From NCBI GenBank assembly GCA_945873675.1, contig CAMCEP010000106.1, positions 1 to 8,666 of the forward strand: a DNA stretch of 8,666 bases, read 5' to 3'. The stretch is from Asaia bogorensis. Its GTDB lineage: Bacteria > Pseudomonadota > Alphaproteobacteria > Acetobacterales > Acetobacteraceae. The position numbers and the translations under genes are program-made. Below are positions 1 through 6,606 of the stretch, one piece after another. The first letter of the stretch is position 1. The number at the start of each line of letters is the position of its first letter. The notes under the pieces are model-generated. The model worked only from the letters and a program-made list of their open reading frames with translations, was not told where the DNA came from and did not search any database.

Positions 1-585
1 AAGGCCAAGGCGGATGTGATTGGCATGGTGGGCTTGGTGGAAAACATGCCATCCGCCACCGCGCAGCGCCCGGGCGATGTCGTGAAATCCTATTCCGGCC
101 AAACCGTAGAAGTGATCAATACCGATGCGGAAGGACGTTTGGTGCTGGCGGATGTGATGTGGTATTGCCAGGAAAAATATGATCCGCGCTTCATGGTAGA
201 TCTGGCGACACTGACGGGCGCCATCATCATCGCGCTTGGCCATGAACGTGCTGGGCTTTTTAGCAATGACGACACGCTCGCGACCCATGTGAAGGAAGCG
301 GGCAGTGCAGTGGGTGAGAAAGCCTGGCGCATGCCGCTGGGTGATGCCTATGACAAGCAAATCAAATCCGACATTGCCGATATGAAGAATGTCGGCGGCC
401 GGCCGGGCGGGTCCATCACCGCGGCGCAATTCATCCAGCGCTTTGTCAATGGCAAGCCCTGGGCGCATTTGGATATCGCGGGTACGGCCTGGTCTTCCAA
501 GGATGCGCCGACCGTGCCGAAGGGTGCGACCGCTTATGGCGTGCGCATGCTGGATCGCATGGTGGCGGATCATTACGAAGGCTGA
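1..585 (+). CDS. pepA: Leucyl aminopeptidase PepA (M17), C-terminal part; 5' end outside window
   Basis: Reading frame 1 is open from the first base, so this is the last ~194 residues of a protein that begins upstream. The M17 signature NTDAEGRL lies at 118-141; its Asp and Glu are metal ligands and its Arg is catalytic in characterised family members. It is followed by DLATLTGA, the loop GGRPGGSITAAQF and the C-terminal segment WAHLDIAGTAW, all standard for the catalytic domain. M17 enzymes are cytosolic, two-metal hexamers that remove N-terminal residues, preferably leucine, from peptides. The Lys/Asp metal ligands of the family's GKG...FDSGG block would lie upstream and are not visible. 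A GTG at 16 is internal and is not the start. A second M17 gene follows within about 20 bases, and holC comes next; pepA-holC adjacency is also known in E. coli. Family assignment is very secure. Confidence 0.95.
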   Translation, partial: KAKADVIGMVGLVENMPSATAQRPGDVVKSYSGQTVEVINTDAEGRLVLADVMWYCQEKYDPRFMVDLATLTGAIIIALGHERAGLFSNDDTLATHVKEAGSAVGEKAWRMPLGDAYDKQIKSDIADMKNVGGRPGGSITAAQFIQRFVNGKPWAHLDIAGTAWSSKDAPTVPKGATAYGVRMLDRMVADHYEG

Positions 586-605
586 AGCCGCGTCGCTTTG
601 TGCCC

Positions 606-2078
606 ATGGTAAAATTGATCCTGCAACGAAGCTCTGACGCGCTGCGCCGCCATAAGGCGCGCGGTGCTGATAGCGCGCTGATCCTGCCGCTGAGTGAGGG
701 CGCGGCGCCGGATGATCCGGCGCTTGCGGCGGCGGCGAAAGCCGCGCGCTTTTCTGCCAAGGCGGGTGAGGCGTTATCGGTTCCAGGCGCACATGGCTTC
801 ACCATCCTGGCCGGGATTGGCGCTGGCCTCGCGATCAGCGATTGGGAAGCGGGCGGTGGTGCCGGCATGGCTGCGGCGGCAGGCCGCGCGCATGCCGTAT
901 TGCTCGCGGATGCTGCCACGCCCGAACAGGCAGCGGGCTTTGCGGCGGGCGCGCTGCTGAATGCCTGGCGCTTCAATGCTTTGCGTGATGCGAGCAAGGA
1001 TAAGGATGCACCGCCCGCGCAGGTAACGCTGGCAGTGGCGAACCCAGCCAAAATGGAAGCCGCCTGGAAGCGCGCCGAAGCAGCGCTGCGTGGGGTGCTT
1101 TACGCACGCGATCTGGTGGCGGAGCCAGGCAATCGCCTGAACCCCGCAACCTTCGCCGAAAGGCTGCGCGCTCTGCGCGATTTCGGCCTGAAGGTTGAAG
1201 TGCTGGAAGGCAAGCGCCTGACCGCGCTTGGCATGGGCGCGCTCTCAGCTGTGGGCGGCGGGGCAGAACATGGCCCCAGACTTGTGGTGCTGCGCTGGCA
1301 GGGCAAGTTGAAGGCCGCGCCGGTTGCCTTTGTCGGCAAGGGGGTTTGCTTTGACACGGGCGGCATTTCCATCAAGCCGGCTGGCGGCATGGAAGAAATG
1401 CGTGGCGATATGGCGGGCGCTGCGGCGGCGGCAGGCGCGATGCTGACGCTGGCGCTCAGGCAATCTCCCGCACCGGCGGTGGCGGTATTGGCACTCGCGG
1501 AAAATGCCATTGGCGCGGCTTCCTATCGCCCCGGCGATATTCTTCGTACCCATAGCGGCAAGACGATTGAGGTATTGGATACGGATGCGGAAGGTCGCCT
1601 CATTCTGGCTGATGCGCTTTCCTATACCGCGAAGCGCTTCCACCCACGCGCCATGATTGATCTGGCGACGCTGACAGGCAGCATCATCACCGCGCTTGGC
1701 CATCACCGCGCTGGCGTCTTCGGCAATGATGATGCTTTGGCGGCAGCATTGGTGGCGGCAGGGGAAGGCGTTGCCGAACCATTGTGGCCCATGCCGATTG
1801 ATGATGAATACAGGGAAGTCCTGAAAAGCGACATAGCCGATCTGCGCCAATGCGCGCCGGCGGGCAGCGGCGCCTGGGGCGGGCGCTTCCTGTCCGATGC
1901 CTGCCATGCGGCGGCGTTCCTGCGTGAATTCGCCGAAGGCACAAGCTGGGCGCATCTGGATATCGCGGGGGTTGAGGCACGCGAAGAAGCAGCACCGCTC
2001 GGGCCGAAAGGGCCAAGCGGCTTTGGTGTGCGCTTGCTGGATCGTCTGGTTGCCATGCGCTTCGAACGCGACGCATGA
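606..2078 (+). CDS. M17 leucyl aminopeptidase family paralogue
   Basis: A complete second M17 metallopeptidase of 490 residues, close to the usual ~500. From the ATG at 606, the weakly conserved N-terminal domain covers about 1-160 and the catalytic domain about 165-485. Expected metal ligands are all present: Lys245 (VGKG), Asp250 (FDTGG), Asp268 (GDMAG), Asp327 and Glu329. Catalytic Lys257 (SIKP) and Arg331 are also kept, with the same spacing as E. coli PepA. The signature reads DTDAEGRL instead of NTDAEGRL, and the GGRPGG loop of the upstream PepA is replaced by a longer sequence near 415-430. It is probably an active cytosolic aminopeptidase with altered specificity (inference). The start is uncertain: a GTG at 600 would add two residues, and neither start has a good ribosome binding site, which suggests coupling to pepA. 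The gene overlaps holC by four bases (ATGA, 2075-2078). Confidence 0.93.
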   Translation: MVKLILQRSSDALRRHKARGADSALILPLSEGAAPDDPALAAAAKAARFSAKAGEALSVPGAHGFTILAGIGAGLAISDWEAGGGAGMAAAAGRAHAVLLADAATPEQAAGFAAGALLNAWRFNALRDASKDKDAPPAQVTLAVANPAKMEAAWKRAEAALRGVLYARDLVAEPGNRLNPATFAERLRALRDFGLKVEVLEGKRLTALGMGALSAVGGGAEHGPRLVVLRWQGKLKAAPVAFVGKGVCFDTGGISIKPAGGMEEMRGDMAGAAAAAGAMLTLALRQSPAPAVAVLALAENAIGAASYRPGDILRTHSGKTIEVLDTDAEGRLILADALSYTAKRFHPRAMIDLATLTGSIITALGHHRAGVFGNDDALAAALVAAGEGVAEPLWPMPIDDEYREVLKSDIADLRQCAPAGSGAWGGRFLSDACHAAAFLREFAEGTSWAHLDIAGVEAREEAAPLGPKGPSGFGVRLLDRLVAMRFERDA

Positions 2079-2542
2079 CCGAGATCGGCTTCTATCATTT
2101 GACGCGCAGCAAATTGCAGGAAGCCCTGCCGAAATTGCTCGGCCGCGTACTGGATTCTGGCGGACGCGGTTTTATCCTGTGCGGTGATGCGGAACGCGCG
2201 CGCGCCTTGGATGCGGCGCTTTGGCTGCCCGCCGATCCCCCCTGGCTGCCGCATGGGCTGGCGGGCGGGGAGCACGATGCGGCGCAGCCCTTGTTGATTG
2301 CCGATCAGGATGTGCCGCCCGCCAATGGCGCACGTTTCCTGGTGTTGGTGGAAGGCGCGGCCAGCGCGCGGCTTGCCGATTATGAACGCGTGCTTGATCT
2401 TTTCGATGGCGGCGATGAAGCGGCAGTGGCGGCAGCGCGCGGCCGATGGCTTGCCGCCAAGGAAGCCGGCCATAGCCTGACCTATTGGCAGCAAGCCCCC
2501 CGCGGTTGGGAGAAAAAGGCCAGCCACCCGCCAGCATCTTGA
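2075..2542 (+). CDS. holC: DNA polymerase III chi subunit
   Basis: A 155-residue protein recognisable as HolC. It begins MTEIGFYHLTRS, contains ALDAALW (about 45-51) and LPHG (58-61), then the QPLLIADQ strand, FLVLVEGA (about 89-96), LFDGGDEAAVAAARGRW (about 109-125) and the C-terminal TYWQQ...GWEKKA block. In characterised bacteria chi sits in the clamp-loader complex, pairs with psi (HolD) and contacts single-stranded-DNA-binding protein, linking the replicase to SSB-coated lagging strand. The length matches the usual ~145-155 residues. The ATG overlaps the stop of the preceding aminopeptidase as ATGA, so translation is probably coupled. A 53-base gap without an obvious terminator or promoter separates it from argB. 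Whether this organism has a recognisable HolD cannot be seen here. Confidence 0.93.
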   Translation: MTEIGFYHLTRSKLQEALPKLLGRVLDSGGRGFILCGDAERARALDAALWLPADPPWLPHGLAGGEHDAAQPLLIADQDVPPANGARFLVLVEGAASARLADYERVLDLFDGGDEAAVAAARGRWLAAKEAGHSLTYWQQAPRGWEKKASHPPAS

Positions 2543-2595
2543 CCCTTGCCGCCGCCGCCCCCTACACGCCACACCAACTTACAGGATCGCCTTTC

Positions 2596-3480
2596 ATGAC
2601 CGATACCGCCCAGGACCAGATGGAAATCCTGGCAGGGGCCCTGCCCTTCCTGAAGCGCTATGATGATCAGATCATCGTGGTGAAGTATGGCGGCCACGCC
2701 ATGGGGGAAGAAGAAACCGCGCTGCGTTTTGGCCGCGACATCGCGCTGCTGGAACAGGTGGGCGTGAACCCCGTGGTGGTGCATGGCGGCGGGCCGCAGA
2801 TCAACGCCATGCTGAAGCGGCTGGATGTGAAATCCACCTTCGTGCAAGGGCTGCGCGTGACCGATGCCGCCATGCTGGATGTGGTGGAAATGGTCCTCGC
2901 CGGGCCGGTGAACAAACAAGTGGCGGAAGCAATCACCCGCGCCGGCGTCATGGCGGTTGGGATTTCCGGCAAGGATGGCGGGCTGGTACGCGCACGCAAG
3001 CTTACGCGCACTTATCGCGACCCAGAAAGCAATATCGAAAAAGTGCTCGATCTTGGTTTTGTGGGTGAACCGGAATCCATAAACCCCCGCGTGCTGGAAT
3101 TGATGATTGGCGCGGATATCGTGCCCGTTGTGGCCCCCGTTGGCGCAAGCGCGGATGGCCAGACCTATAACATCAATGCTGATACGGTGGCGGGTGCGAT
3201 TGCCGGCGCGCTTTCCGCTGAGCGGCTTTTGATGCTGACCGATGTGCGCGGCGTGCTTGGCCCCGATGGTAATTTCATCCCGGAAATGACGGTGGCGGAG
3301 GTGAAGAAAGGCATCGCCGATGGCTGGATTTCCGGCGGCATGATCCCGAAGGTGGAAACCTGCATCTATGCGGTGGAGCGCGGCGTAAAAGGTGCGGTGA
3401 TCCTGGATGGCCGCGTGCCGCATGCAGTATTGCGGGAGCTTTTCACCGATGGTGGTGCGGGGACGCTGATCCGGCCCTGA
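2596..3480 (+). CDS. argB: Acetylglutamate kinase
   Basis: A 294-residue kinase of the amino-acid-kinase fold that phosphorylates N-acetyl-L-glutamate with ATP, the second step of arginine synthesis, in the cytosol. Visible motifs are VVKYGGHAMG (Lys30), VVHGGGPQIN (61-70), GLRVTD with Arg88, ISGKDGG, NINADTVAGA (192-201), LTDVRGV and GGMIPKVE with Lys252. About 20 residues precede the first strand, including the helix-like MEILAGALPFLKRY, and the C-terminus has the ELFTDGGAGTLI block. In family members of known structure these two elements belong to hexameric, arginine-inhibited kinases, so feedback inhibition by arginine is likely (inference). The frame is open upstream to 2485, but AGGA at 2583-2586, nine bases before the ATG at 2596, and alignment of the N-terminal helix fix the start. 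An intrinsic terminator directly overlaps the stop codon. Confidence 0.96.
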   Translation: MTDTAQDQMEILAGALPFLKRYDDQIIVVKYGGHAMGEEETALRFGRDIALLEQVGVNPVVVHGGGPQINAMLKRLDVKSTFVQGLRVTDAAMLDVVEMVLAGPVNKQVAEAITRAGVMAVGISGKDGGLVRARKLTRTYRDPESNIEKVLDLGFVGEPESINPRVLELMIGADIVPVVAPVGASADGQTYNINADTVAGAIAGALSAERLLMLTDVRGVLGPDGNFIPEMTVAEVKKGIADGWISGGMIPKVETCIYAVERGVKGAVILDGRVPHAVLRELFTDGGAGTLIRP

Positions 3481-3498
3481 GCCGGGTCAGGCGTTTTT
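3466..3498 (+). terminator. Intrinsic terminator of the pepA-holC-argB unit
   Basis: CTGATCCGGC (3466-3475) pairs with GCCGGGTCAG (3481-3490) over 10 bp with one G-U wobble. The loop is CCTGA (3476-3480), and the argB stop codon is the last three bases of that loop. Five T residues follow at 3494-3498. This is a classic rho-independent design for the plus strand. On the minus strand no T-run follows the stem, so it should not terminate the convergent DUF2336 transcript. Confidence 0.82.
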
Positions 3499-3510
3499 AT
3501 AACTCAATCA

Positions 3511-4467
3511 CTAAAAGCGCGGTCCGTTATTGTCGGTCCGCCAGACCATGGATTTTGCCGGGAAGCCTTTGCTGACCGGATCAAGCTGACGGCTGCTCAT
3601 GCCAGCGGGTAAATTGGGCTGCGGCAATCCCAAGCGATCTGCCACACACTGGCGTATGCGAAACAGCAAGGCCTGATCCACATCTTGACGCTGCATCAGC
3701 GGCCGCAGCAGCGTATCGGCAACTACTCCCGCCAGCCGGATGGCGGTATCCGGTGTAAGAGCAGGCCGCGCCATCAGGCTTGGGAACCATTCCGGATTGA
3801 AGCGTGCCCGGTTCAGCACATCTTCCAGGCTGACGGCACGGATCTTGGCACTGGGGTTTTCCAACATCAGACCGATGGCAGCGCGATCGCCCTGGGCGAT
3901 CAGCGCATCGGTCACTACCTCACCAATCCCAGCGCGGCGCGCCACGGCTTGCACCGTTGCGGCACTTGGGGGAGATTCCACCAGCATCAGCAAATCCTCC
4001 TCCGTCAGCAGGGGGGATAGACGGATCACTGGCTCCGCGACGCGGATTTCAGAATCCATGGCCAGACGCAAGGCGGCTTCGCGCGGAACATTGGATAGAT
4101 TTTTGATCGCATCAGCGATGATGAAGCGGATTTGTGCGACGACATCTTCGACAAGCCGCAAGATGATTGGCTGCATAACTTGCGCCAAGCGATCATGGGT
4201 AGAAGACGTAAGCGTTGGCAAAATATCCGCTACACGCCGCGCCAGCGCTTCGCGTACTGAGGCATTTTCATCATCCGTCAGGGCCTGCAGCACCGAAAAC
4301 GGCGCGCGCGTATTCGCGACAACGCTGGCCCTGACGCGCGGTTCCTCATCCTTGGTAAGGAACGCCAATACCTCATGCGGCGTGGTTGCGTTGCGCGCCA
4401 GCATCGCGCGGGTCGCGGCATCGCTTTCGCGCGCGAGGCGCAGCATATTCTCGACCGTACCGCTCAT
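3511..4467 (-). CDS. DUF2336 family protein with LRV/HEAT-like helical repeats
   Basis: A 318-residue protein, predicted soluble, with no signal peptide or membrane segment. It fits the alphaproteobacterial DUF2336 family: the segment around 130-160 (PREAALRLAMDSEIRVAEPV followed by RLSPLLTEEDL) is the family's most recognisable stretch. Residues about 20-80 form at least two repeats of the type LARN.TTP.EVL..LTKDEEPRVRASV / VANTRAPFSVLQALTDDENASVREAL, resembling leucine-rich-repeat-variant (LRV) or HEAT helical pairs. Such repeats usually form protein-binding superhelices. There is only one cysteine (Cys274), so the iron-sulfur cluster of some LRV proteins is absent. The molecular function of DUF2336 is unknown. 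The ATG at 4467 is chosen because a conserved-looking MSGTVENMLRLA start follows it; an in-frame TTG at 4527 would add 20 unlikely residues. The Shine-Dalgarno is weak (AGG, eight bases upstream). The gene converges on argB and diverges from dapD. Confidence 0.85.
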   Translation of the reverse strand: MSGTVENMLRLARESDAATRAMLARNATTPHEVLAFLTKDEEPRVRASVVANTRAPFSVLQALTDDENASVREALARRVADILPTLTSSTHDRLAQVMQPIILRLVEDVVAQIRFIIADAIKNLSNVPREAALRLAMDSEIRVAEPVIRLSPLLTEEDLLMLVESPPSAATVQAVARRAGIGEVVTDALIAQGDRAAIGLMLENPSAKIRAVSLEDVLNRARFNPEWFPSLMARPALTPDTAIRLAGVVADTLLRPLMQRQDVDQALLFRIRQCVADRLGLPQPNLPAGMSSRQLDPVSKGFPAKSMVWRTDNNGPRF

Positions 4468-4533
4468 GCCGAAGGCCTGCCCATGGAACAGGCGGCAAGG
4501 AGCCATAAGACAAGGTGAGGCGCGCAAGTTCTG

Positions 4534-4561
4534 CCGATATGAAGCATTGGACCATATTCGG
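4534..4561. promoter_or_regulatory. Imperfect dyad in the DUF2336/dapD divergent region
   Basis: CCGATATG (4534-4541) faces CATATTCGG (4553-4561) across 11 bases. The arms are inverted copies except for one extra base in the right arm. The dyad overlaps the candidate -35 hexamer of the dapD promoter, so it could be an operator or simply chance. No known regulator motif was recognised. Confidence 0.3.
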
Positions 4562-4577
4562 CATGGCCCCCTAATCT
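4547..4577 (+). promoter_or_regulatory. Candidate sigma-70-type promoter for dapD-dapE
   Basis: TTGGAC (4547-4552) and TAATCT (4572-4577) are separated by 19 bases, slightly longer than ideal. They lie about 75-105 bases upstream of dapD, in the only sizeable intergenic space of the window. A better -35 (TTGACA, 4595-4600) further down has no matching -10, so the assignment is weak. Confidence 0.28.
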
Positions 4578-4599
4578 TTAGTTACCAAGCAACGTTGAC

Positions 4600-4632
4600 A
4601 GCGCCCCCGCCCCGCCGCAAGGAAAGGGCGCT
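4600..4632 (+). promoter_or_regulatory. Stem-loop in the dapD leader just before the ribosome binding site
   Basis: AGCGCCC (4600-4606) and GGGCGCT (4626-4632) form a perfect 7-bp stem around a 19-base C-rich loop. The stem ends five bases before the GGAGGA ribosome binding site. There is no T-run behind it, so it is not a terminator. It may shape leader RNA or be incidental; no known riboswitch class was recognised. Confidence 0.35.
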
Positions 4633-4637
4633 TTGCC

Positions 4638-4643
4638 GGAGGA
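4638..4643 (+). promoter_or_regulatory. Strong Shine-Dalgarno of dapD
   Basis: GGAGGA sits nine bases before the ATG at 4653. It favours that ATG over the second in-frame ATG two codons later (4659), and is one of the two strongest ribosome binding sites in the window. Confidence 0.85.
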
Positions 4644-4652
4644 ACCCGCCCC

Positions 4653-5489
4653 ATGACCATGACCGCCCTTCAGTCCCGCATCGAAGCGCTTTGGGACCGG
4701 CGCGACCAGCTTTCGCCCACGACCACTGGCGCTGATCGCGCATCGGTTGAAGAAGCGCTGGAAATGCTCGATTCCGGTAAGGCCCGCGTGGCGGAGCCCG
4801 ATGGGAATGGTGGCTGGAAGGTCAATCAATGGTTGAAGCAGGCGGTCCTGATGTCCTTCCGCCTGGCCGATTCCGCGCCGATGGATATTTCGACCGGCGC
4901 TTATGACAAGGTGCCGCTGAAATTCGAAGGCTGGGGTGAAAACCGCTTCCGCGAAGCGGGCTTCCGCGTGGTGCCGGGTGCGGTGGTGCGCCGTTCCGCT
5001 TATATCGCGCGCAATGTGGTGCTGATGCCATCCTTCGTGAACCTTGGCGCGCGCGTTGAGGAAAACACCATGGTGGATACCTGGGCCACGGTCGGTTCCT
5101 GCGCACAAATCGGCAAGAATGTGCATCTCTCGGGCGGGGTTGGCATTGGCGGCGTGTTGGAACCGCTGCAAGCGAACCCTGTTGTGATCGAAGATGATTG
5201 CTTCATCGGCGCGCGGTCCGAAGTGGTGGAAGGCGTGATTGTGGAACGCGGCTCAGTGCTTTCCATGGGTGTTTTCATCAGCGCCACCACCAAGATCGTG
5301 GACCGCAATACGGGCGAGATTTTCATGGGCCGTGTGCCTTCCTATTCGGTGGTGGTGCCAGGTTCCTTGCCGGGCAAGCCGCTGCCGGATGGCTCGCCTG
5401 GGCCTTCGCTTTATTGCGCGGTGATCGTGAAGCGCGTGGATGCGCAAACCCGCGCGAAGACCGCAATCAACGAATTGCTGCGTGACTGA
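4653..5489 (+). CDS. dapD: 2,3,4,5-tetrahydropyridine-2,6-dicarboxylate N-succinyltransferase
   Basis: A 278-residue protein matching the usual ~275-residue DapD. It transfers succinyl from succinyl-CoA to tetrahydrodipicolinate in the succinylase route to meso-diaminopimelate (cell wall) and lysine; it is cytosolic and normally trimeric. The N-terminal helical domain runs to about 105. A left-handed beta helix of hexapeptide repeats follows (about 107-235), with the diagnostic blocks ENTMVDTWATVGSCAQIG (137-154), VHLSGGVGIGGVLEPLQA (157-174) and DCFIGARSEVVEG (182-194). The C-terminus YCAVIVKRVDAQTRAKT is also typical. A GGAGGA site nine bases upstream fixes the start. dapE begins inside its last codons, so the two are almost certainly one operon with coupled translation. 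Expression may involve the dyad and hairpin upstream, but no known lysine-responsive element is visible. Confidence 0.97.
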   Translation: MTMTALQSRIEALWDRRDQLSPTTTGADRASVEEALEMLDSGKARVAEPDGNGGWKVNQWLKQAVLMSFRLADSAPMDISTGAYDKVPLKFEGWGENRFREAGFRVVPGAVVRRSAYIARNVVLMPSFVNLGARVEENTMVDTWATVGSCAQIGKNVHLSGGVGIGGVLEPLQANPVVIEDDCFIGARSEVVEGVIVERGSVLSMGVFISATTKIVDRNTGEIFMGRVPSYSVVVPGSLPGKPLPDGSPGPSLYCAVIVKRVDAQTRAKTAINELLRD

Positions 5490-6606
5490 TCCGCTTCCCC
5501 TGCTGCAAGCGCTGATCCGCTGCCCTTCCGTCACACCGGAAGAAGCTGGAGCGCTCGGCGTGCTGGAAGCGGCGCTGATACCGCTTGGCTTTACCTGTAC
5601 GCGGCTGAAATTCGCCGAAGTTGATAATCTATTCGCTCGCCGCGGGCGGCATGGGCCGCATTTTTGCTATGCCGGGCATACGGATGTGGTGCCGGTTGGT
5701 GATCGCGCCGGCTGGCAGCATGATCCATTCGGCGCGGAGGTCGCCAATGGCATGATCTATGGCCGCGGCGCTTGTGACATGAAAGGCAGTATCGCGGCTT
5801 TCATCGCGGGCATGACCGATTTCCTCGCGCTACGGCCAGATCATCAGGGCAGCATCAGCCTATTGATCACAGGCGATGAGGAAGGGCCTTCCATCAATGG
5901 CACCGCCAAGGTGCTGGAATGGATGGCGGATAATGATCAGATCCCCGATATGGCGCTGGTAGGGGAGCCGACTTCCAAGGTGAAGCTTGGCGATACGCTG
6001 AAGATCGGTCGGCGCGGTTCCATGACAGCGCATATCACCGTGCATGGTATTCAGGGCCATTCCGCCTATCCGGAACGCGCCGATAATCCGGTGCATCGGC
6101 TGGTGCGCGTTCTGAATAGGCTGACCGCTGAGGCTTTGGATGATGGCAGCGATTGGTTCCAGCCCAGCACGCTGCAAGTGACGGGTTTTGATGTCGGCAA
6201 TAGCGCATCCAATGTCATTCCAGCCGCGGCCAAGGCTTTTTTGAATATCCGCTTCAATGATTTGCATCGCAGCAGCGGGCTGACCCAGCGCATTCGTGCC
6301 GTGCTGGAAGAAGAAGCGCCCAATCATGATCTGACGGTCACGGTTTCCGGCGAAAGCTTCCTGACCGAACCGGGGCCTTTCGTGGCCGGGCTACAACGCG
6401 CCATTGAACGCGCAACGGGCGCACAGGCAAAGCTTGATACGGGCGGCGGCACTTCGGACGCGCGTTTCATCACGCGCTATTGCCCAGTAGCCGAATTGGG
6501 CGCGGTTGGCGCCACAATGCATAAGGTGGATGAATGCGCGCCGATTGATGAGTTGCGCGACTTGGCCTCGCTTTACCGCATGGCGCTTGAGGAGCTGGTC
6601 GGCTGA
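5482..6606 (+). CDS. dapE: Succinyl-diaminopimelate desuccinylase
   Basis: A 374-residue M20-family di-zinc hydrolase that releases succinate from N-succinyl-L,L-diaminopimelate, acting after DapD and the aminotransferase in the same pathway. Zinc and catalytic residues are all present at spacing close to the Haemophilus enzyme: His66 and Asp68 (GHTDVVP), Asp99 (GRGACDMKG), Glu133/Glu134 (TGDEEG), Glu162 (VGEPTS) and His347 (TMHKVDE). His193 (QGHSAYP) of the dimerisation lid and the GGGTSDARF loop (321-329) are also kept. The start is taken as GTG at 5482 because the family begins TDPLPLLQALIRCPSVTP; it overlaps dapD by eight bases. The frame is open upstream to 5440, but those residues are the dapD tail read in another frame. 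The codons at its 3' end carry a GAGGAG motif likely used by the next gene. Confidence 0.97.
   Translation: MTDPLPLLQALIRCPSVTPEEAGALGVLEAALIPLGFTCTRLKFAEVDNLFARRGRHGPHFCYAGHTDVVPVGDRAGWQHDPFGAEVANGMIYGRGACDMKGSIAAFIAGMTDFLALRPDHQGSISLLITGDEEGPSINGTAKVLEWMADNDQIPDMALVGEPTSKVKLGDTLKIGRRGSMTAHITVHGIQGHSAYPERADNPVHRLVRVLNRLTAEALDDGSDWFQPSTLQVTGFDVGNSASNVIPAAAKAFLNIRFNDLHRSSGLTQRIRAVLEEEAPNHDLTVTVSGESFLTEPGPFVAGLQRAIERATGAQAKLDTGGGTSDARFITRYCPVAELGAVGATMHKVDECAPIDELRDLASLYRMALEELVG
6589..6594 (+). promoter_or_regulatory. Shine-Dalgarno inside the dapE 3' end, supporting a CTG start at 6603
   Basis: GAGGAG lies eight bases before a CTG at 6603 that overlaps the dapE stop as CTGA. The alternative GTG at 6627 has only AAGG four bases upstream. 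This site therefore decides the start of the downstream membrane protein in favour of the unusual codon. Confidence 0.5.

Noticed and set aside
582..584. CTG overlapping the pepA stop as a start for the second aminopeptidase, by analogy with 6603
   Set aside because: Unlike the 6603 case there is no correctly spaced Shine-Dalgarno (GAAGG directly abuts it), and the added residues do not resemble the family N-terminus.
1703..2572. Minus-strand open frame (289 codons) spanning the aminopeptidase paralogue and holC
   Set aside because: It crosses two well-supported plus-strand genes and has Arg/Ala/Pro-rich shadow composition.
2485..2595. N-terminal extension of argB into the holC tail
   Set aside because: The residues are non-conserved and Pro/Ala-rich; a spaced AGGA and the standard N-terminal helix place the start at 2596.
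2482..3423. Minus-strand open frame (313 codons) antisense to argB
   Set aside because: His-rich shadow of argB with no family features; argB is unambiguous on the other strand.
4468..4527. N-terminal extension of the DUF2336 protein to an in-frame TTG at 4527
   Set aside because: There is no ribosome binding site, and the extra residues are Cys/Pro/Arg-rich, unlike the helical repeat protein that follows.
4595..4600. Perfect TTGACA as -35 of a dapD promoter
   Set aside because: The sequence 16-19 bases downstream is GC- and purine-rich with nothing like a -10 hexamer, so the match is probably chance.
3740..4735. Long plus-strand open frame (331 codons) antisense to the DUF2336 gene
   Set aside because: It is low-complexity Arg/Ser/Ala-rich, has no family motifs, overlaps the dapD start and mirrors a well-supported gene. 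It is a GC-rich shadow frame.
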